From: Rikenellaceae bacterium
GTDB lineage: Bacteria; Bacteroidota; Bacteroidia; Bacteroidales; Rikenellaceae
Direction of reading: 5' to 3'
Length of the DNA stretch: 12,444 nt
NCBI GenBank assembly: GCA_020859745.1
Contig: JAJBVQ010000035.1
Span: 1-12,444 of the forward strand
Part shown: in pieces, positions 1-7,599 of the stretch
How the letters are laid out: each line of letters starts with the position of its first letter
How positions within the stretch are numbered: the first letter of the stretch is position 1
Translations under genes and position numbers: made by a program
Notes under the pieces: generated by a model
Databases searched by the model: none
Seen by the model: only the letters and a program-made list of their open reading frames with translations
What the model was told of the DNA's origin: nothing

Positions 1-389
1 TGCGGGGGCTGACCACCGCCTCCGGGCTGTGGGCCACGGCCGGGATCGGGCTGGCCATCGGCGGCGGGATGTACTGGGTCGGCATCGCCGCGATGCTCCT
101 GACGCTGGCGGGGTTGGAGCTGTCCACCCTGATCTTTAAAAGCGTGGGCATTCATACCTCCTTATTGATCTTCTCCACCTCCGATGACGAGAACCTGACC
201 AAAGTGCTGGCCCAGATACACGAGAAGGGGTATAACCTGGTCAGCTATGAAGCCTCGCACGAAGCAGTCGGGGACGGCGAGCTTTTCCGGGTGACGATGG
301 TGGTCAAGACCCGGAACTATGCCGACGACACCCATCTGTTCCAGTTCATGCAGTCGCTGCCTGGGCTGACCATCGAGAAGATGGAGTGA
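1..389 (+). CDS. MgtC/SapB family membrane protein, C-terminal part (5' truncated by window)
   Basis: The reading frame is open from base 3 and ends at TGA 387-389, giving 128 residues; the true start lies before the window. The first visible residues, RGLTTASGLWATAGIGLAIG, match the conserved stretch of MgtC/SapB/YhiD-family inner-membrane proteins. A hydrophobic helix follows (about residues 23-43), then a soluble tail of about 80 residues ending in KME. MgtC-type proteins usually have four or five N-terminal membrane helices and a cytoplasmic ACT-like tail, so this piece should be the last helix plus that tail. The family is linked to magnesium limitation and ATP synthase control in some pathogens, but many environmental and gut members have no known role. 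The family call is fairly secure; the function is not. A terminator lies 32 bases downstream, so this looks like the end of a transcription unit. Confidence 0.85.
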   Translation, partial: RGLTTASGLWATAGIGLAIGGGMYWVGIAAMLLTLAGLELSTLIFKSVGIHTSLLIFSTSDDENLTKVLAQIHEKGYNLVSYEASHEAVGDGELFRVTMVVKTRNYADDTHLFQFMQSLPGLTIEKME

Positions 390-420
390 CGGCGGTCCGT
401 TCTTCCCGTTATCTGTTTTT

Positions 421-456
421 CCCCTGTCGGAACGTGTTTTCCGGCAGGGGATTTTT
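421..456 (+). terminator. Rho-independent terminator after the MgtC-like gene
   Basis: CCCCTGTCGG (421-430) pairs with CCGGCAGGGG (441-450) around a 10-base loop, with one weak pair, and is followed by ATTTTTA. It lies just past the MgtC-like stop codon and separates that gene from the next plus-strand gene. Confidence 0.8.
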
Positions 457-530
457 ATGGCCTTTACCCGACCGCCTGCAAACCTGCGGATATTGTCTGT
501 CGGTAGCATTTTGCCGTTCGGAAACCAGAG

Positions 531-562
531 TTGCCGGAGGGTGTGCGGTGGCCCTATCTTCA
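531..562 (+). promoter_or_regulatory. Weak candidate promoter for the transglutaminase-like gene
   Basis: TTG at 531-533 is followed after 21 bases by TATCTTCA (555-562), a 6/8 match to the Bacteroidota -7 box TAnnTTTG. The spacing is right but the box is imperfect. It would give a leader of roughly 70 nt ahead of the ATG at 640. No better candidate is visible between the upstream terminator and the gene. Confidence 0.25.
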
Positions 563-577
563 CGGGTGCAGGCCTTT

Positions 578-610
578 CGGGGGCTGCGGGCGGATTCCGA
601 AAAGCCCCCG
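578..610 (+). other. Leader hairpin upstream of the transglutaminase-like gene
   Basis: CGGGGGCT (578-585) pairs perfectly with AGCCCCCG (603-610) around a 17-base loop, which itself contains a short CGGA/TCCG pairing. No T-run follows on either strand, so it is not a standard terminator. It sits about 30 bases before the ATG at 640 and could be a 5'-leader structure. Its function is unknown. Confidence 0.4.
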
Positions 611-639
611 ACAGAGTAGGAAACTAAAAGATAACCAGT

Positions 640-1323
640 ATGAATAATATTGAGATCCTTTGCCAATCGTCGCAACTGATAGAGGGTATCATCGACGTAG
701 ACGTGAAGCCGGTAGCCGGGCAGCCTTTGGTCGTTGCCTACCAGACCGGCCAACGTAAAACTCTGCTCATCGATTTTGGAAATCCCAAACTGGACGCGTA
801 TGCCCAGAAAGCCTTTGAGCTCGCCCGTAAGCATGCTCCGATGCCTGAAGGTCTGGATATGCAGAAAATCCAGGAATGGGGAGCGCTCTATGTTTATTTG
901 TTGAACGCGTATGTGGGCCGGATGCCCGTTGCCGACGCGGCGATGGACACCCGGTGGGGGCAGGCGTGGTCGAATTCTTCCTGCGAGTTGGGCGAAATGA
1001 TGGCCACGACCCAAGCCGCGAAATGCCGTGAGCGATCCATCATGTTGCACATATTGCTGGCTGAATTCGGCATCCCCTCACGGGTCATGCTCTCTCCGGG
1101 GCATGCTTGGGTGGTCTGTGATGACAAGGATAAAAAACCGGTTTTGGGATTGGATCCGGCCCACAGTGTCGTTTTAAGGACTGCCGCTGGCGAGGATCCG
1201 TTGCAGGGCAACGCTCCGACCACCTGTGAGTGGTTCACCGTAGCGAAACCGATCAAGTTGAAGCCTTTTTTGGGCTTCCCGGATTTTGACTGGATAACTC
1301 CGGTACCCGCAGGTTGGTTATAA
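640..1323 (+). CDS. Transglutaminase-like (papain-fold) cytosolic protein
   Basis: The protein has 227 residues. Its middle matches the transglutaminase core: KCRERSIMLHILLAEFGIPS supplies the nucleophile Cys129 at the head of a helix ending in the typical GIPSR turn, GHAWVV supplies His155, and LDPAH supplies Asp172. Order and spacing fit a Cys-His-Asp triad. The family includes protein cross-linking enzymes, cysteine proteases and amidases, so the reaction cannot be named. There is no signal peptide or membrane segment, so a cytosolic site is expected, unlike many secreted bacterial transglutaminase-like proteins. A second cysteine (Cys115) lies 14 residues before the nucleophile. The N-terminal ~100 residues match nothing I recognise. 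The gene stands alone between two terminators, and by eye its codons are less GC-rich than those of lon or valS, which may mean separate acquisition. ATG 640 is the first start in frame, after an A-rich stretch but no strong ribosome site. Confidence 0.7.
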   Translation: MNNIEILCQSSQLIEGIIDVDVKPVAGQPLVVAYQTGQRKTLLIDFGNPKLDAYAQKAFELARKHAPMPEGLDMQKIQEWGALYVYLLNAYVGRMPVADAAMDTRWGQAWSNSSCELGEMMATTQAAKCRERSIMLHILLAEFGIPSRVMLSPGHAWVVCDDKDKKPVLGLDPAHSVVLRTAAGEDPLQGNAPTTCEWFTVAKPIKLKPFLGFPDFDWITPVPAGWL

Positions 1324-1327
1324 TAGA

Positions 1328-1367
1328 ACCGGGGGTTGCTTTGAATAAAAGCAACCCCCGGTCTTTT
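1328..1367. terminator. Strong terminator between convergent genes
   Basis: A perfect 15-bp stem: ACCGGGGGTTGCTTT (1328-1342) pairs with AAAGCAACCCCCGGT (1348-1362) across a 5-base loop, followed on the plus strand by CTTTT. It starts 5 bases past the transglutaminase-like stop and lies 28 bases beyond the lon stop on the other strand, so it probably ends both transcripts. The T-tract favours the plus direction. Confidence 0.9.
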
Positions 1368-1389
1368 CCATAGATGTCTTCCGATGCGG

Positions 1390-3819
1390 TTACACCAGCG
1401 CCAGTTTCAGCACATCCTCCAGGGTGCTGACATAGTGGAAATTCAGCCCCTTGACGTAGTCCGCCTTGATATCTTCGATGTCCTTGCGGTTCTCGGCGCT
1501 CAGGATGATGTCCGTGATTCCGGCCCGCTTGGCGGCCAGAATCTTCTCCTTCACGCCCCCCACCGGCAGTACCTTGCCGCGCAGCGTGGTTTCGCCCGTC
1601 ATGGCGTATCGCGCCTGCACCTTCCGCCCGGTAAACACCGAGGCCAGCGCCGTCACCATCGTGATCCCGGCCGAAGGGCCGTCCTTCGGAATAGCCCCCT
1701 CCGGCACGTGGATATGGATGTCGTTCTCCTCGAACACCGTGCTGTCGATCCCCAGCTGGTCGGCATGCGCGCGTACCCAGCCTAAGGCAATCGACGCCGA
1801 CTCTTTCATCACGTCGCCGAGGTTCCCCGTAATGATTAGGTTCCCCTTGCCCTTGTTGAGCGACGACTCGATGTAGAGGATGTCCCCGCCGACCTCGGTC
1901 CAGGCCAGCCCCGTCACCACGCCGATGTGTTCGTTGCCTTCGTACATGTCGTTGAGGTAGCGCGGCACCCCGAGGATCTTCTCGATCATGGCCGGCGTAA
2001 TCTCCACCTCGAAAGTATCTTCCATGCCGATCTCTTTGGCCCGGTAGCGGACGATCTTGGCGATCAGTTTGTCCAAGGTGCGTACCCCCGATTCGCGGGT
2101 GTACTCCGAAATGATCTTCTCGATTGACTTCTTGCTCAGTTTGAGCTTGTCGGCCGGAACGCCGTGCGCCTCCAGTTGTTTCGGCAGCAGGTGCCGCTTG
2201 ACGATTTCGACCTTCTCTTCGAGCAGGTAGCCGCTCACGCCTATCATCTCCATCCGGTCGCGCAGCGCCGGGGAGATGTTCCCCACGTTGTTGGCCGTAG
2301 CGATGAAAAGCACCTTCGAGAGGTCGTACTCCGTATCGAGGTAGTTGTCGTGGAACGTGCTGTTCTGCTCCGGGTCGAGCACTTCGAGCAGCGCCGACGC
2401 CGGGTCGCCGTGGTTCGACTGGCCCACCTTGTCGATCTCGTCGAGGATGATGACCGGGTTCGATGATCCGGCGCGCCGGATCGTCTGGATGATCCGGCCC
2501 GGCATCGCCCCGATATAGGTACGCCTGTGCCCGCGAATTTCCGCCTCATCATGCATCCCCCCTAAAGAGATACGTCCGAATTTGCGCTTCAGCGAAGCCG
2601 CCACGCTCTTGCCCAGCGAAGTCTTGCCGACCCCCGGAGGCCCGTACAGGCACAGGATCGGCGATTTGAGGTCGCCTTTCAGTTTCAGTACGGCCAGGTG
2701 CTCCAGGATACGCTCTTTCACGTCGTCCAGCCCGAAATGGTCGGCGTCCAGGTGCCGTTTGGCCCGTTTCAGGTCGAGGTTGTCCTTGGTCGTCTCGTCC
2801 CACGGCAGTTCGAGCATCAGTTGCAGGTAGTTCATCTGCACCGAGAACTCCGCCACGGCCGGGTTCATCCGGTCGAGCTTGCCCAGCTCTTTATAGAAAA
2901 GCTCCTTGATCGGCTCGCTCCATTTTTTGGTTTCGGCCTTCTCGCGCAGCTCGTCCAACTCGCGCTCGGACGGATTGCCGCCCAGCTCGTCCTGGATGGT
3001 GCGCATCTGCTGTTGCAGGAAATATTCCCGCTGCTGTTGGTCGATGTCCTCCTTGACTTTGCTCTGGATCTCGTTCTTCAGCTCGATGAGTTGCAGCTCG
3101 CGCACCAGGATCTCCAACAGCTTGCGGGCCCGGGCCACCAGTCCCGGCGCCTCCAGCAGGGCCTGACGGTCGGTGTCCGGCAGGTCGATGTTGGAGCTGA
3201 TGAAGTTGATCACCCCGCGCCGGCTGTCGATGTTCTTGATCGCGAAAGTGGCCTCCTGCGGGATGTTCGACGACAGGCCGATGATCTTCAGGGCGATCTC
3301 CTTGACCGATTCAATCAGGGCGTCCAGTTCGATGTTCGCCTTATCGGGCGTCAGGTCTTTCAGCGGCCGCACGTTGGCCTTGAAGAACGGGTCGGAGCTG
3401 ACGAACTCCCGGATCTCGAATTTCTCGACCCCGTGCAGGATCACCGTCAGGTTGCCGTTCGGCATCTCCAGTACTTTGAGTATGCGTGCGGCGGTACCGA
3501 CCGAATAGAGGTCCTCCGGCCCCGGGTTTTCGACTTCCGCCTCTTTCTGGAGCAGTGCGCCGAGCATGCCCCCGTTCTGGTCCACCTCTTTGACCAGTTT
3601 CATCGACTTTTCGCGTCCCACCGTAATCGGCGTGATGGCGCCCGGAAAGAGCACCGAGCTGCGCAGCGTCAGGATGGGCAGCGTGTCGGGCAGCGACGCC
3701 CCGTGGGGGGTCTCGTCGTCGTCCGGCGAAATGATGGGTATGACCTGGCTTTTGCCGTCCAGCATATCTGATATGCCGGAGAGCTGGTCGAACAGTTTAC
3801 TATCTTTTTTATTGCTCAT
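1390..3819 (-). CDS. lon: ATP-dependent Lon protease (LonA)
   Basis: The protein has 809 residues, slightly longer than the E. coli enzyme (784). Lon is a soluble cytoplasmic hexamer that unfolds and degrades misfolded and short-lived regulatory proteins. Domains in order: an N-terminal Lon substrate-binding domain (about 45-250, starting near LPILTLRSSVLFPGAITPI), a coiled-coil linker rich in Q, E and K (about 240-310), an AAA+ module with Walker A GPPGVGKT (393-400) and Walker B VIILDEID (456-463), and a C-terminal protease domain with the Ser-Lys dyad: Ser716 in PKDGPSAG and Lys759 in GGVKEK. All key residues are intact. The start at 3819 is supported by AAGGAG at 3825-3830, five bases before the ATG, an unusually good Shine-Dalgarno for this phylum. 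The gene is divergent from valS. No heat-shock operator is evident. Confidence 0.98.
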   Translation of the reverse strand: MSNKKDSKLFDQLSGISDMLDGKSQVIPIISPDDDETPHGASLPDTLPILTLRSSVLFPGAITPITVGREKSMKLVKEVDQNGGMLGALLQKEAEVENPGPEDLYSVGTAARILKVLEMPNGNLTVILHGVEKFEIREFVSSDPFFKANVRPLKDLTPDKANIELDALIESVKEIALKIIGLSSNIPQEATFAIKNIDSRRGVINFISSNIDLPDTDRQALLEAPGLVARARKLLEILVRELQLIELKNEIQSKVKEDIDQQQREYFLQQQMRTIQDELGGNPSERELDELREKAETKKWSEPIKELFYKELGKLDRMNPAVAEFSVQMNYLQLMLELPWDETTKDNLDLKRAKRHLDADHFGLDDVKERILEHLAVLKLKGDLKSPILCLYGPPGVGKTSLGKSVAASLKRKFGRISLGGMHDEAEIRGHRRTYIGAMPGRIIQTIRRAGSSNPVIILDEIDKVGQSNHGDPASALLEVLDPEQNSTFHDNYLDTEYDLSKVLFIATANNVGNISPALRDRMEMIGVSGYLLEEKVEIVKRHLLPKQLEAHGVPADKLKLSKKSIEKIISEYTRESGVRTLDKLIAKIVRYRAKEIGMEDTFEVEITPAMIEKILGVPRYLNDMYEGNEHIGVVTGLAWTEVGGDILYIESSLNKGKGNLIITGNLGDVMKESASIALGWVRAHADQLGIDSTVFEENDIHIHVPEGAIPKDGPSAGITMVTALASVFTGRKVQARYAMTGETTLRGKVLPVGGVKEKILAAKRAGITDIILSAENRKDIEDIKADYVKGLNFHYVSTLEDVLKLALV

Positions 3820-3873
3820 ATTCTCTCCTTGCTTCGTTGGTTACCGGAATGTGCCGGAGCAAGGCACAAACCG

Positions 3874-3881
3874 CAAAAGTA
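3874..3881 (-). promoter_or_regulatory. Bacteroidota -7 promoter box for lon
   Basis: Read on the minus strand this is TACTTTTG, an exact match to TAnnTTTG. It would place the transcript start near 3867-3870 and give a leader of about 50 nt to the lon ATG. I see no TTTG at the usual -33 distance. The same octamer precedes obg (12307-12314). Confidence 0.6.
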
Positions 3882-3955
3882 CTAAAAAAACGGCGAACGG
3901 GCGTCTGTTATTTCCCATTCTCCGTCTTTTGTGTGGTTAATCGGAAACAGTTTTG

Positions 3956-3963
3956 TAATTTTG
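3956..3963 (+). promoter_or_regulatory. Bacteroidota -7 promoter box for valS
   Basis: TAATTTTG matches TAnnTTTG exactly. A TTTG at 3928-3931 is 24 bases upstream, longer than the usual 19-21, so the -33 element is doubtful. The predicted transcript start is near 3967-3970, giving a leader of about 57 nt to the preferred valS ATG at 4026. Confidence 0.6.
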
Positions 3964-4025
3964 CATTCCGTAAACTTTTTGCAAAAAGCATGCAAAAGGG
4001 GGAATCGTTTATAAAACCGGACAAA

Positions 4026-6704
4026 ATGACAGAGATACCTGCCAAATACGATCCTGCCGAGAAGGAGGACAAATGGTACCAGTACTGGCTGGACAACGGA
4101 TTTTTCCATTCCGAGCCGGACAGCCGCGAGCCTTACACGATCGTGATCCCGCCGCCCAACGTGACGGGGGTGCTGCACATGGGCCATATGCTGAACAACA
4201 CCATTCAGGACGTATTGGTGCGCCGGGCGCGGATGCAGGGCAAAAATGCCTGCTGGGTGCCGGGCACCGACCACGCCTCGATTGCCACCGAGGCCAAGGT
4301 GGTGCAGAAGCTGGCCGCGGAGGGGATCCAAAAGTCCGACCTCACGCGCGAGGAGTTCCTCAAACATGCGTGGGAGTGGAAAGAGAAGCACGGCGGGATC
4401 ATCCTCGAACAGCTCAAGAAGCTGGGGGCTTCGTGCGACTGGGCGCGGACCAGGTTCACCATGGACCCGGAGCTGAGCGCGGCGGTGATCCATGTCTTTG
4501 TCGACCTGTATAATAAGGGTAAGATATACCGCGGCGTGCGGATGGTCAACTGGGATCCGGCGGCGCTGACGGCGATCTCGGACGAGGAGGTGATCTACAA
4601 GGAGGAGCACGGGAAGCTCTACTACCTGCGTTACAAAGTTGAGGGCGATCCCGAGGGACGATATGCTGTCGTGGCTACCACGCGGCCGGAGACCATTATG
4701 GGCGACACGGCGATGTGCATCAACCCGAACGACCCGAAGAACGCGTGGCTCAAGGGTAAGCGGGTGATCGTGCCGCTGGTGGGGCGTTCGGTGCCGGTGA
4801 TCGAGGACGACTATGTGGACATCGAGTTCGGTACGGGGTGCCTGAAAGTGACGCCGGCGCATGATGTGAACGACTATATGCTGGGCGAGAAGCACGGCCT
4901 GCCGAGCATCGACATTTTCAACGACAACGGCACCATCAGCGAAGCGGGGGGGCTGTATATCGGGATGGATCGTTTTGCGGTGCGGGAGCAGATTGTAAAG
5001 GATCTCGAAACGGCGGGGCTGCTCGAAAAGGTGGAGGACTACACCAATAAGGTGGGGACTTCGGAGCGCAGCGGGGCGGTGATCGAGCCGAAGCTCTCGA
5101 TGCAGTGGTTCCTGAAGATGGACGGCTTGGCGCGACCTGCACTGAAAGCTGTTCTGGAAGATATTATTAAGTTGGTGCCGGCCAAGTTCAAGAACACCTA
5201 CCGCTACTGGATGGAGAACGTGAAGGACTGGTGCGTGAGCCGCCAGTTGTGGTGGGGGCAGCAGATCCCGGCCTACTATATTCCGCAGAATATGGGGGGA
5301 GGGTATGTCGTGGCCGAAACTTTGAGCGAAGCGGTGGAGCTTGCCCGTACCAAAACCGGGCGGGACGGCCTGACGGAAGCAGACCTGACGCAGGATCCGG
5401 ACGTGCTGGACACCTGGTTCAGCTCGTGGCTGTGGCCGATGTCGGTCTTCAACGGGGTGCTCGATCCGGACAACGAGGAAATTAAATACTATTACCCGAC
5501 CAACGATCTGGTGACGGCTCCGGAGATCCTGTTCTTCTGGGTGGCGCGGATGATTATGGCGGGGTACGAATATCAGGGCGAGCGGCCGTTCAGCAACGTT
5601 TACCTGACGGGGATCGTGCGCGACAAGCTGCGTCGCAAGATGAGCAAGTCGCTGGGCAACTCGCCCGACCCGCTGGACTTGATCGCCAAGTACGGGGCGG
5701 ACAGCGTGCGCGTGGCGATGATGCTGTGCTCTTCGGCGGGGAACGACATCATCTGGGATGAGTCGCTGATCGAACAGGGGCGTAATTTCGGGAACAAGAT
5801 CTGGAACTCGTTCCGGCTGATCAAGATGTGGGATACCTCCGCTTCTGAAACGAACGCGGGCCCGGCACAACCGGAGGCTGCCAAAATGGCGGTCGAGTGG
5901 TTCGGGGCGAAACTGGCCGGAACCATCGCGGAGATCGACGAGCATTTCGCGGCGTTCCGCATATCGGACGCGCTGATGACGCTGTACCGCCTGTTCTGGG
6001 AGGATTTCTCGGGGTGGTACCTCGAAATGGTGAAGCCGGCGTACGGGGCACAGATGGATAAGGCCACCTATGCGGCAACCATCGGGTTCTTCGAACAACT
6101 TTTGCAGCAGTTGCATCCGTACATGCCGTTCATTACGGAGGAGATCTGGCACTACATCGCCGAACGGAAAGACGGCGAGTCCATTATGGTGACGCAGTAT
6201 GCGCCGAATAAGGTGACGTCGGCTCAGACGGCGTGTGTGGAGCGTTTCGAGCTGGTGAAAGAGGTGGTCGGCGGTATCCGCAACGTGCGCAAAGCCAAGA
6301 ATATCGCGCAGAAAGAGCCGTTGGAGCTGGTCTGTGCCGAAGACGGGAATTACCCGGCAGAGTTCGAATCGGTGATCGTCAAGATGGGGAACCTGTCGGC
6401 GGTCACGCCGCTGGCGGCTGGGGCTGACAAGCCCGTCGGAGCGGCGTCGTTCATCGTGAAGACCACGGAGTACTTTATTCCGCTGGCGGGGCTGGTTCAG
6501 GTGGATGCTGCGGCCGAACGCGAACGGCTGGCCAAGGAGCTGGACTATGCCCGCGGGTTCCTGGCGAGCGTGGAAAAGAAACTCTCGAACGAGAGGTTCG
6601 TCCGGAATGCGCCGGAGCAGGTGATCGCCAACGAACGGGCCAAACAGGCCGATGCCGAGGCGAAGATCAAGGCGCTGGAGGAGCAGTTGGCGGCTTTGGT
6701 ATAG
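4026..6704 (+). CDS. valS: Valine--tRNA ligase
   Basis: The protein has 892 residues from ATG 4026, a normal ValRS length. It charges tRNA-Val with valine in the cytosol and edits mischarged threonine. The class I signatures are intact: HMGH (51-54) within PPNVTGVLHMGH, and KMSKS (538-542). TTRPET at 218-223 marks the CP1 editing domain. The anticodon-binding domain follows KMSKS, and the last ~65 residues (from 826, AAERERLAKELDYAR onward) form the charged coiled-coil arm typical of ValRS. I chose 4026 because the protein then begins MTEIPAKYDPAEKEDKWYQY, the usual family N-terminus. The frame stays open further upstream: ATG 3990 would add 12 residues and leave only a ~20-nt leader, and anything earlier would precede the predicted transcript start. 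A strong terminator follows. No T-box-like leader is seen, as expected for this phylum. Confidence 0.98.
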   Translation: MTEIPAKYDPAEKEDKWYQYWLDNGFFHSEPDSREPYTIVIPPPNVTGVLHMGHMLNNTIQDVLVRRARMQGKNACWVPGTDHASIATEAKVVQKLAAEGIQKSDLTREEFLKHAWEWKEKHGGIILEQLKKLGASCDWARTRFTMDPELSAAVIHVFVDLYNKGKIYRGVRMVNWDPAALTAISDEEVIYKEEHGKLYYLRYKVEGDPEGRYAVVATTRPETIMGDTAMCINPNDPKNAWLKGKRVIVPLVGRSVPVIEDDYVDIEFGTGCLKVTPAHDVNDYMLGEKHGLPSIDIFNDNGTISEAGGLYIGMDRFAVREQIVKDLETAGLLEKVEDYTNKVGTSERSGAVIEPKLSMQWFLKMDGLARPALKAVLEDIIKLVPAKFKNTYRYWMENVKDWCVSRQLWWGQQIPAYYIPQNMGGGYVVAETLSEAVELARTKTGRDGLTEADLTQDPDVLDTWFSSWLWPMSVFNGVLDPDNEEIKYYYPTNDLVTAPEILFFWVARMIMAGYEYQGERPFSNVYLTGIVRDKLRRKMSKSLGNSPDPLDLIAKYGADSVRVAMMLCSSAGNDIIWDESLIEQGRNFGNKIWNSFRLIKMWDTSASETNAGPAQPEAAKMAVEWFGAKLAGTIAEIDEHFAAFRISDALMTLYRLFWEDFSGWYLEMVKPAYGAQMDKATYAATIGFFEQLLQQLHPYMPFITEEIWHYIAERKDGESIMVTQYAPNKVTSAQTACVERFELVKEVVGGIRNVRKAKNIAQKEPLELVCAEDGNYPAEFESVIVKMGNLSAVTPLAAGADKPVGAASFIVKTTEYFIPLAGLVQVDAAAERERLAKELDYARGFLASVEKKLSNERFVRNAPEQVIANERAKQADAEAKIKALEEQLAALV

Positions 6705-6726
6705 TTTGCGGCAGAGGATATCGAAA

Positions 6727-6761
6727 AGGGCGGCCCGTCTTTCGGCGGGCCGCCCTCTTTA
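6727..6761 (+). terminator. Terminator after valS (probably bidirectional)
   Basis: AGGGCGGCCCG (6727-6737) pairs perfectly with CGGGCCGCCCT (6746-6756) around an 8-base loop, then CTTTA. On the minus strand the hairpin is followed by TTTTCG, so it may also end the resolvase-like transcript, whose stop codon is at 6798-6800. Confidence 0.9.
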
Positions 6762-6797
6762 TCTCGTAGGTGAACCATTCCGGTTCGGACATATGGA

Positions 6798-7391
6798 TTA
6801 CGCTTTCTGTCCCCCGGCCTTGGGCTTGCGTCCCTTGGGCCGCCGGATCACCTGCACCCCCTGCCTTTCGAGGTGGCGGTAAAAGGTACGTTCGTTCAGC
6901 CGCACCGTTTTGCAGATCTCGCTGACCGACAGGTCGCTGTCCGTGTGATACATGCGGAAAGCGAAGCCCAGTTTTTGCATGATTTCGCGCCGCGGCCCCT
7001 TGGGCCGCCCGGCCGATTTGGGGTCTCCGGGTTTCGTCCGGGAAGATTTGACTGCCGGTGCGGCAGGCTCGGCGCCCTTTTCCGGCGTGTGGGTGTTGAA
7101 GTCGAGCCAGGGCTCGTCCAACGAACGGAGGGCGGCCCCCTTATTCTCAAGCTTTTCGATCAGCGCGGCCAATTCCGTTTTGCTGCGGCATATATCCGAC
7201 ACCTGCGACACCACGACCGTATCCCCTTTGCGGAGCGTGCCCAGCAGTCGGTTCAGCTCCTTGGAACCCACCGCTTCGAAGAATATATTCCCGCTGCTGG
7301 CCCCGGCGTCGATCAGCGCCGATATCTTCTCCTGCGCATTGTTTTTCTCAGGCTCCAGCCTGAAATAACCCCGTATCATAGTTCGACCCAT
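6798..7391 (-). CDS. Serine resolvase/invertase-like protein lacking the catalytic serine; probable DNA-binding regulator
   Basis: The protein has 197 residues from ATG 7391. Residues 6-100 follow the serine-recombinase catalytic fold: GYFRL for the usual GYARVS, LRKGDTVVVSQVSDICRS for the usual LRxGDxLVVxxLDRLGRS, then ENKGAALRSLDEPWLDF. Glu13 stands where the nucleophile serine should be. By eye, the arginine equivalent to gamma-delta Arg45 and the Asp67-Arg68 pair are also replaced; arginines matching Arg8 and Arg71 remain. The second half is intact: a GRPKG arm like that of Hin, then a helix-turn-helix (SVSEICKTVRLNERTFYRHL) and a basic tail (RRPKGRKPKAGGQK). This suggests a protein that binds recombination-like sites without cutting. 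ATG 7379 (MIRGYF...) is an equally plausible start. An AT-rich region with paired dyads lies upstream. A site-specific recombinase using another nucleophile is very unlikely. The fold call is good; the regulator role is inferred. Confidence 0.72.
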   Translation of the reverse strand: MGRTMIRGYFRLEPEKNNAQEKISALIDAGASSGNIFFEAVGSKELNRLLGTLRKGDTVVVSQVSDICRSKTELAALIEKLENKGAALRSLDEPWLDFNTHTPEKGAEPAAPAVKSSRTKPGDPKSAGRPKGPRREIMQKLGFAFRMYHTDSDLSVSEICKTVRLNERTFYRHLERQGVQVIRRPKGRKPKAGGQKA

Positions 7392-7447
7392 GTTTGAGAT
7401 GTAGTATAATTGCAATGATATCAATCATTTACAATAATGTCAGTGTT

Positions 7448-7472
7448 CGAATAACCGTTCGTTTAATCGTAA
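7448..7472 (+). repeat. Left dyad site of an inverted pair (candidate resolvase-type binding site)
   Basis: This 25-bp unit matches the reverse complement of 7600-7624 at 23 of 25 positions. Its core, 7448-7469, is itself dyad-symmetric (8 of 10 pairs) around the central dinucleotide TT (7458-7459), the design of serine-recombinase crossover sites. It lies 57 bp upstream of the resolvase-like start codon at 7391, so a bound protein could control that gene. Confidence 0.7.
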
Positions 7473-7581
7473 GGGTAAGCGTACCGCAAAACAGCTCGGA
7501 AATGGTCGGCAAATTAGATATTATATCTGTCAGTGTAATAATATTTTTCGGCAGAATTATAGGCATAAATGAATTTGTTAT

Positions 7582-7589
7582 TAACTTTG
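7582..7589 (+). promoter_or_regulatory. Rightward Bacteroidota -7 box next to the right dyad
   Basis: TAACTTTG matches TAnnTTTG exactly. The transcript would start near 7593-7596, directly against the right dyad (7600-7624), where a bound protein would block it. Downstream lies only a 28-codon open frame and the terminator at 7680-7720, so the product would be an RNA of about 125 nt. No -33 TTTG is visible at the right distance, so promoter strength is uncertain. Confidence 0.45.
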
Positions 7590-7599
7590 TATGAAAGAA

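Noticed and set aside
578..610. GC-rich hairpin read as a terminator
   Set aside because: No T-run on either side; listed as a leader hairpin instead.
2698..3771. A 357-codon plus-strand open frame opposite lon
   Set aside because: Antisense shadow of lon; its composition (V, L, Q, D, H, R) mirrors the lon codons and no family is recognised.
3882..6152. A 756-codon open frame on the minus strand opposite valS
   Set aside because: It is antisense to an intact valS, its translation is dominated by R, H, P and L with no recognisable domain, and long antisense frames are expected opposite GC-rich coding sequence.
7415..7594. Short hydrophobic plus-strand frame (59 codons, rich in I and V) across the AT-rich region
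   Set aside because: It has no promoter box or ribosome site at its start, spans the left dyad, and its I/V/N-rich composition is what AT-rich non-coding sequence yields. A small membrane peptide cannot be excluded but is not supported.
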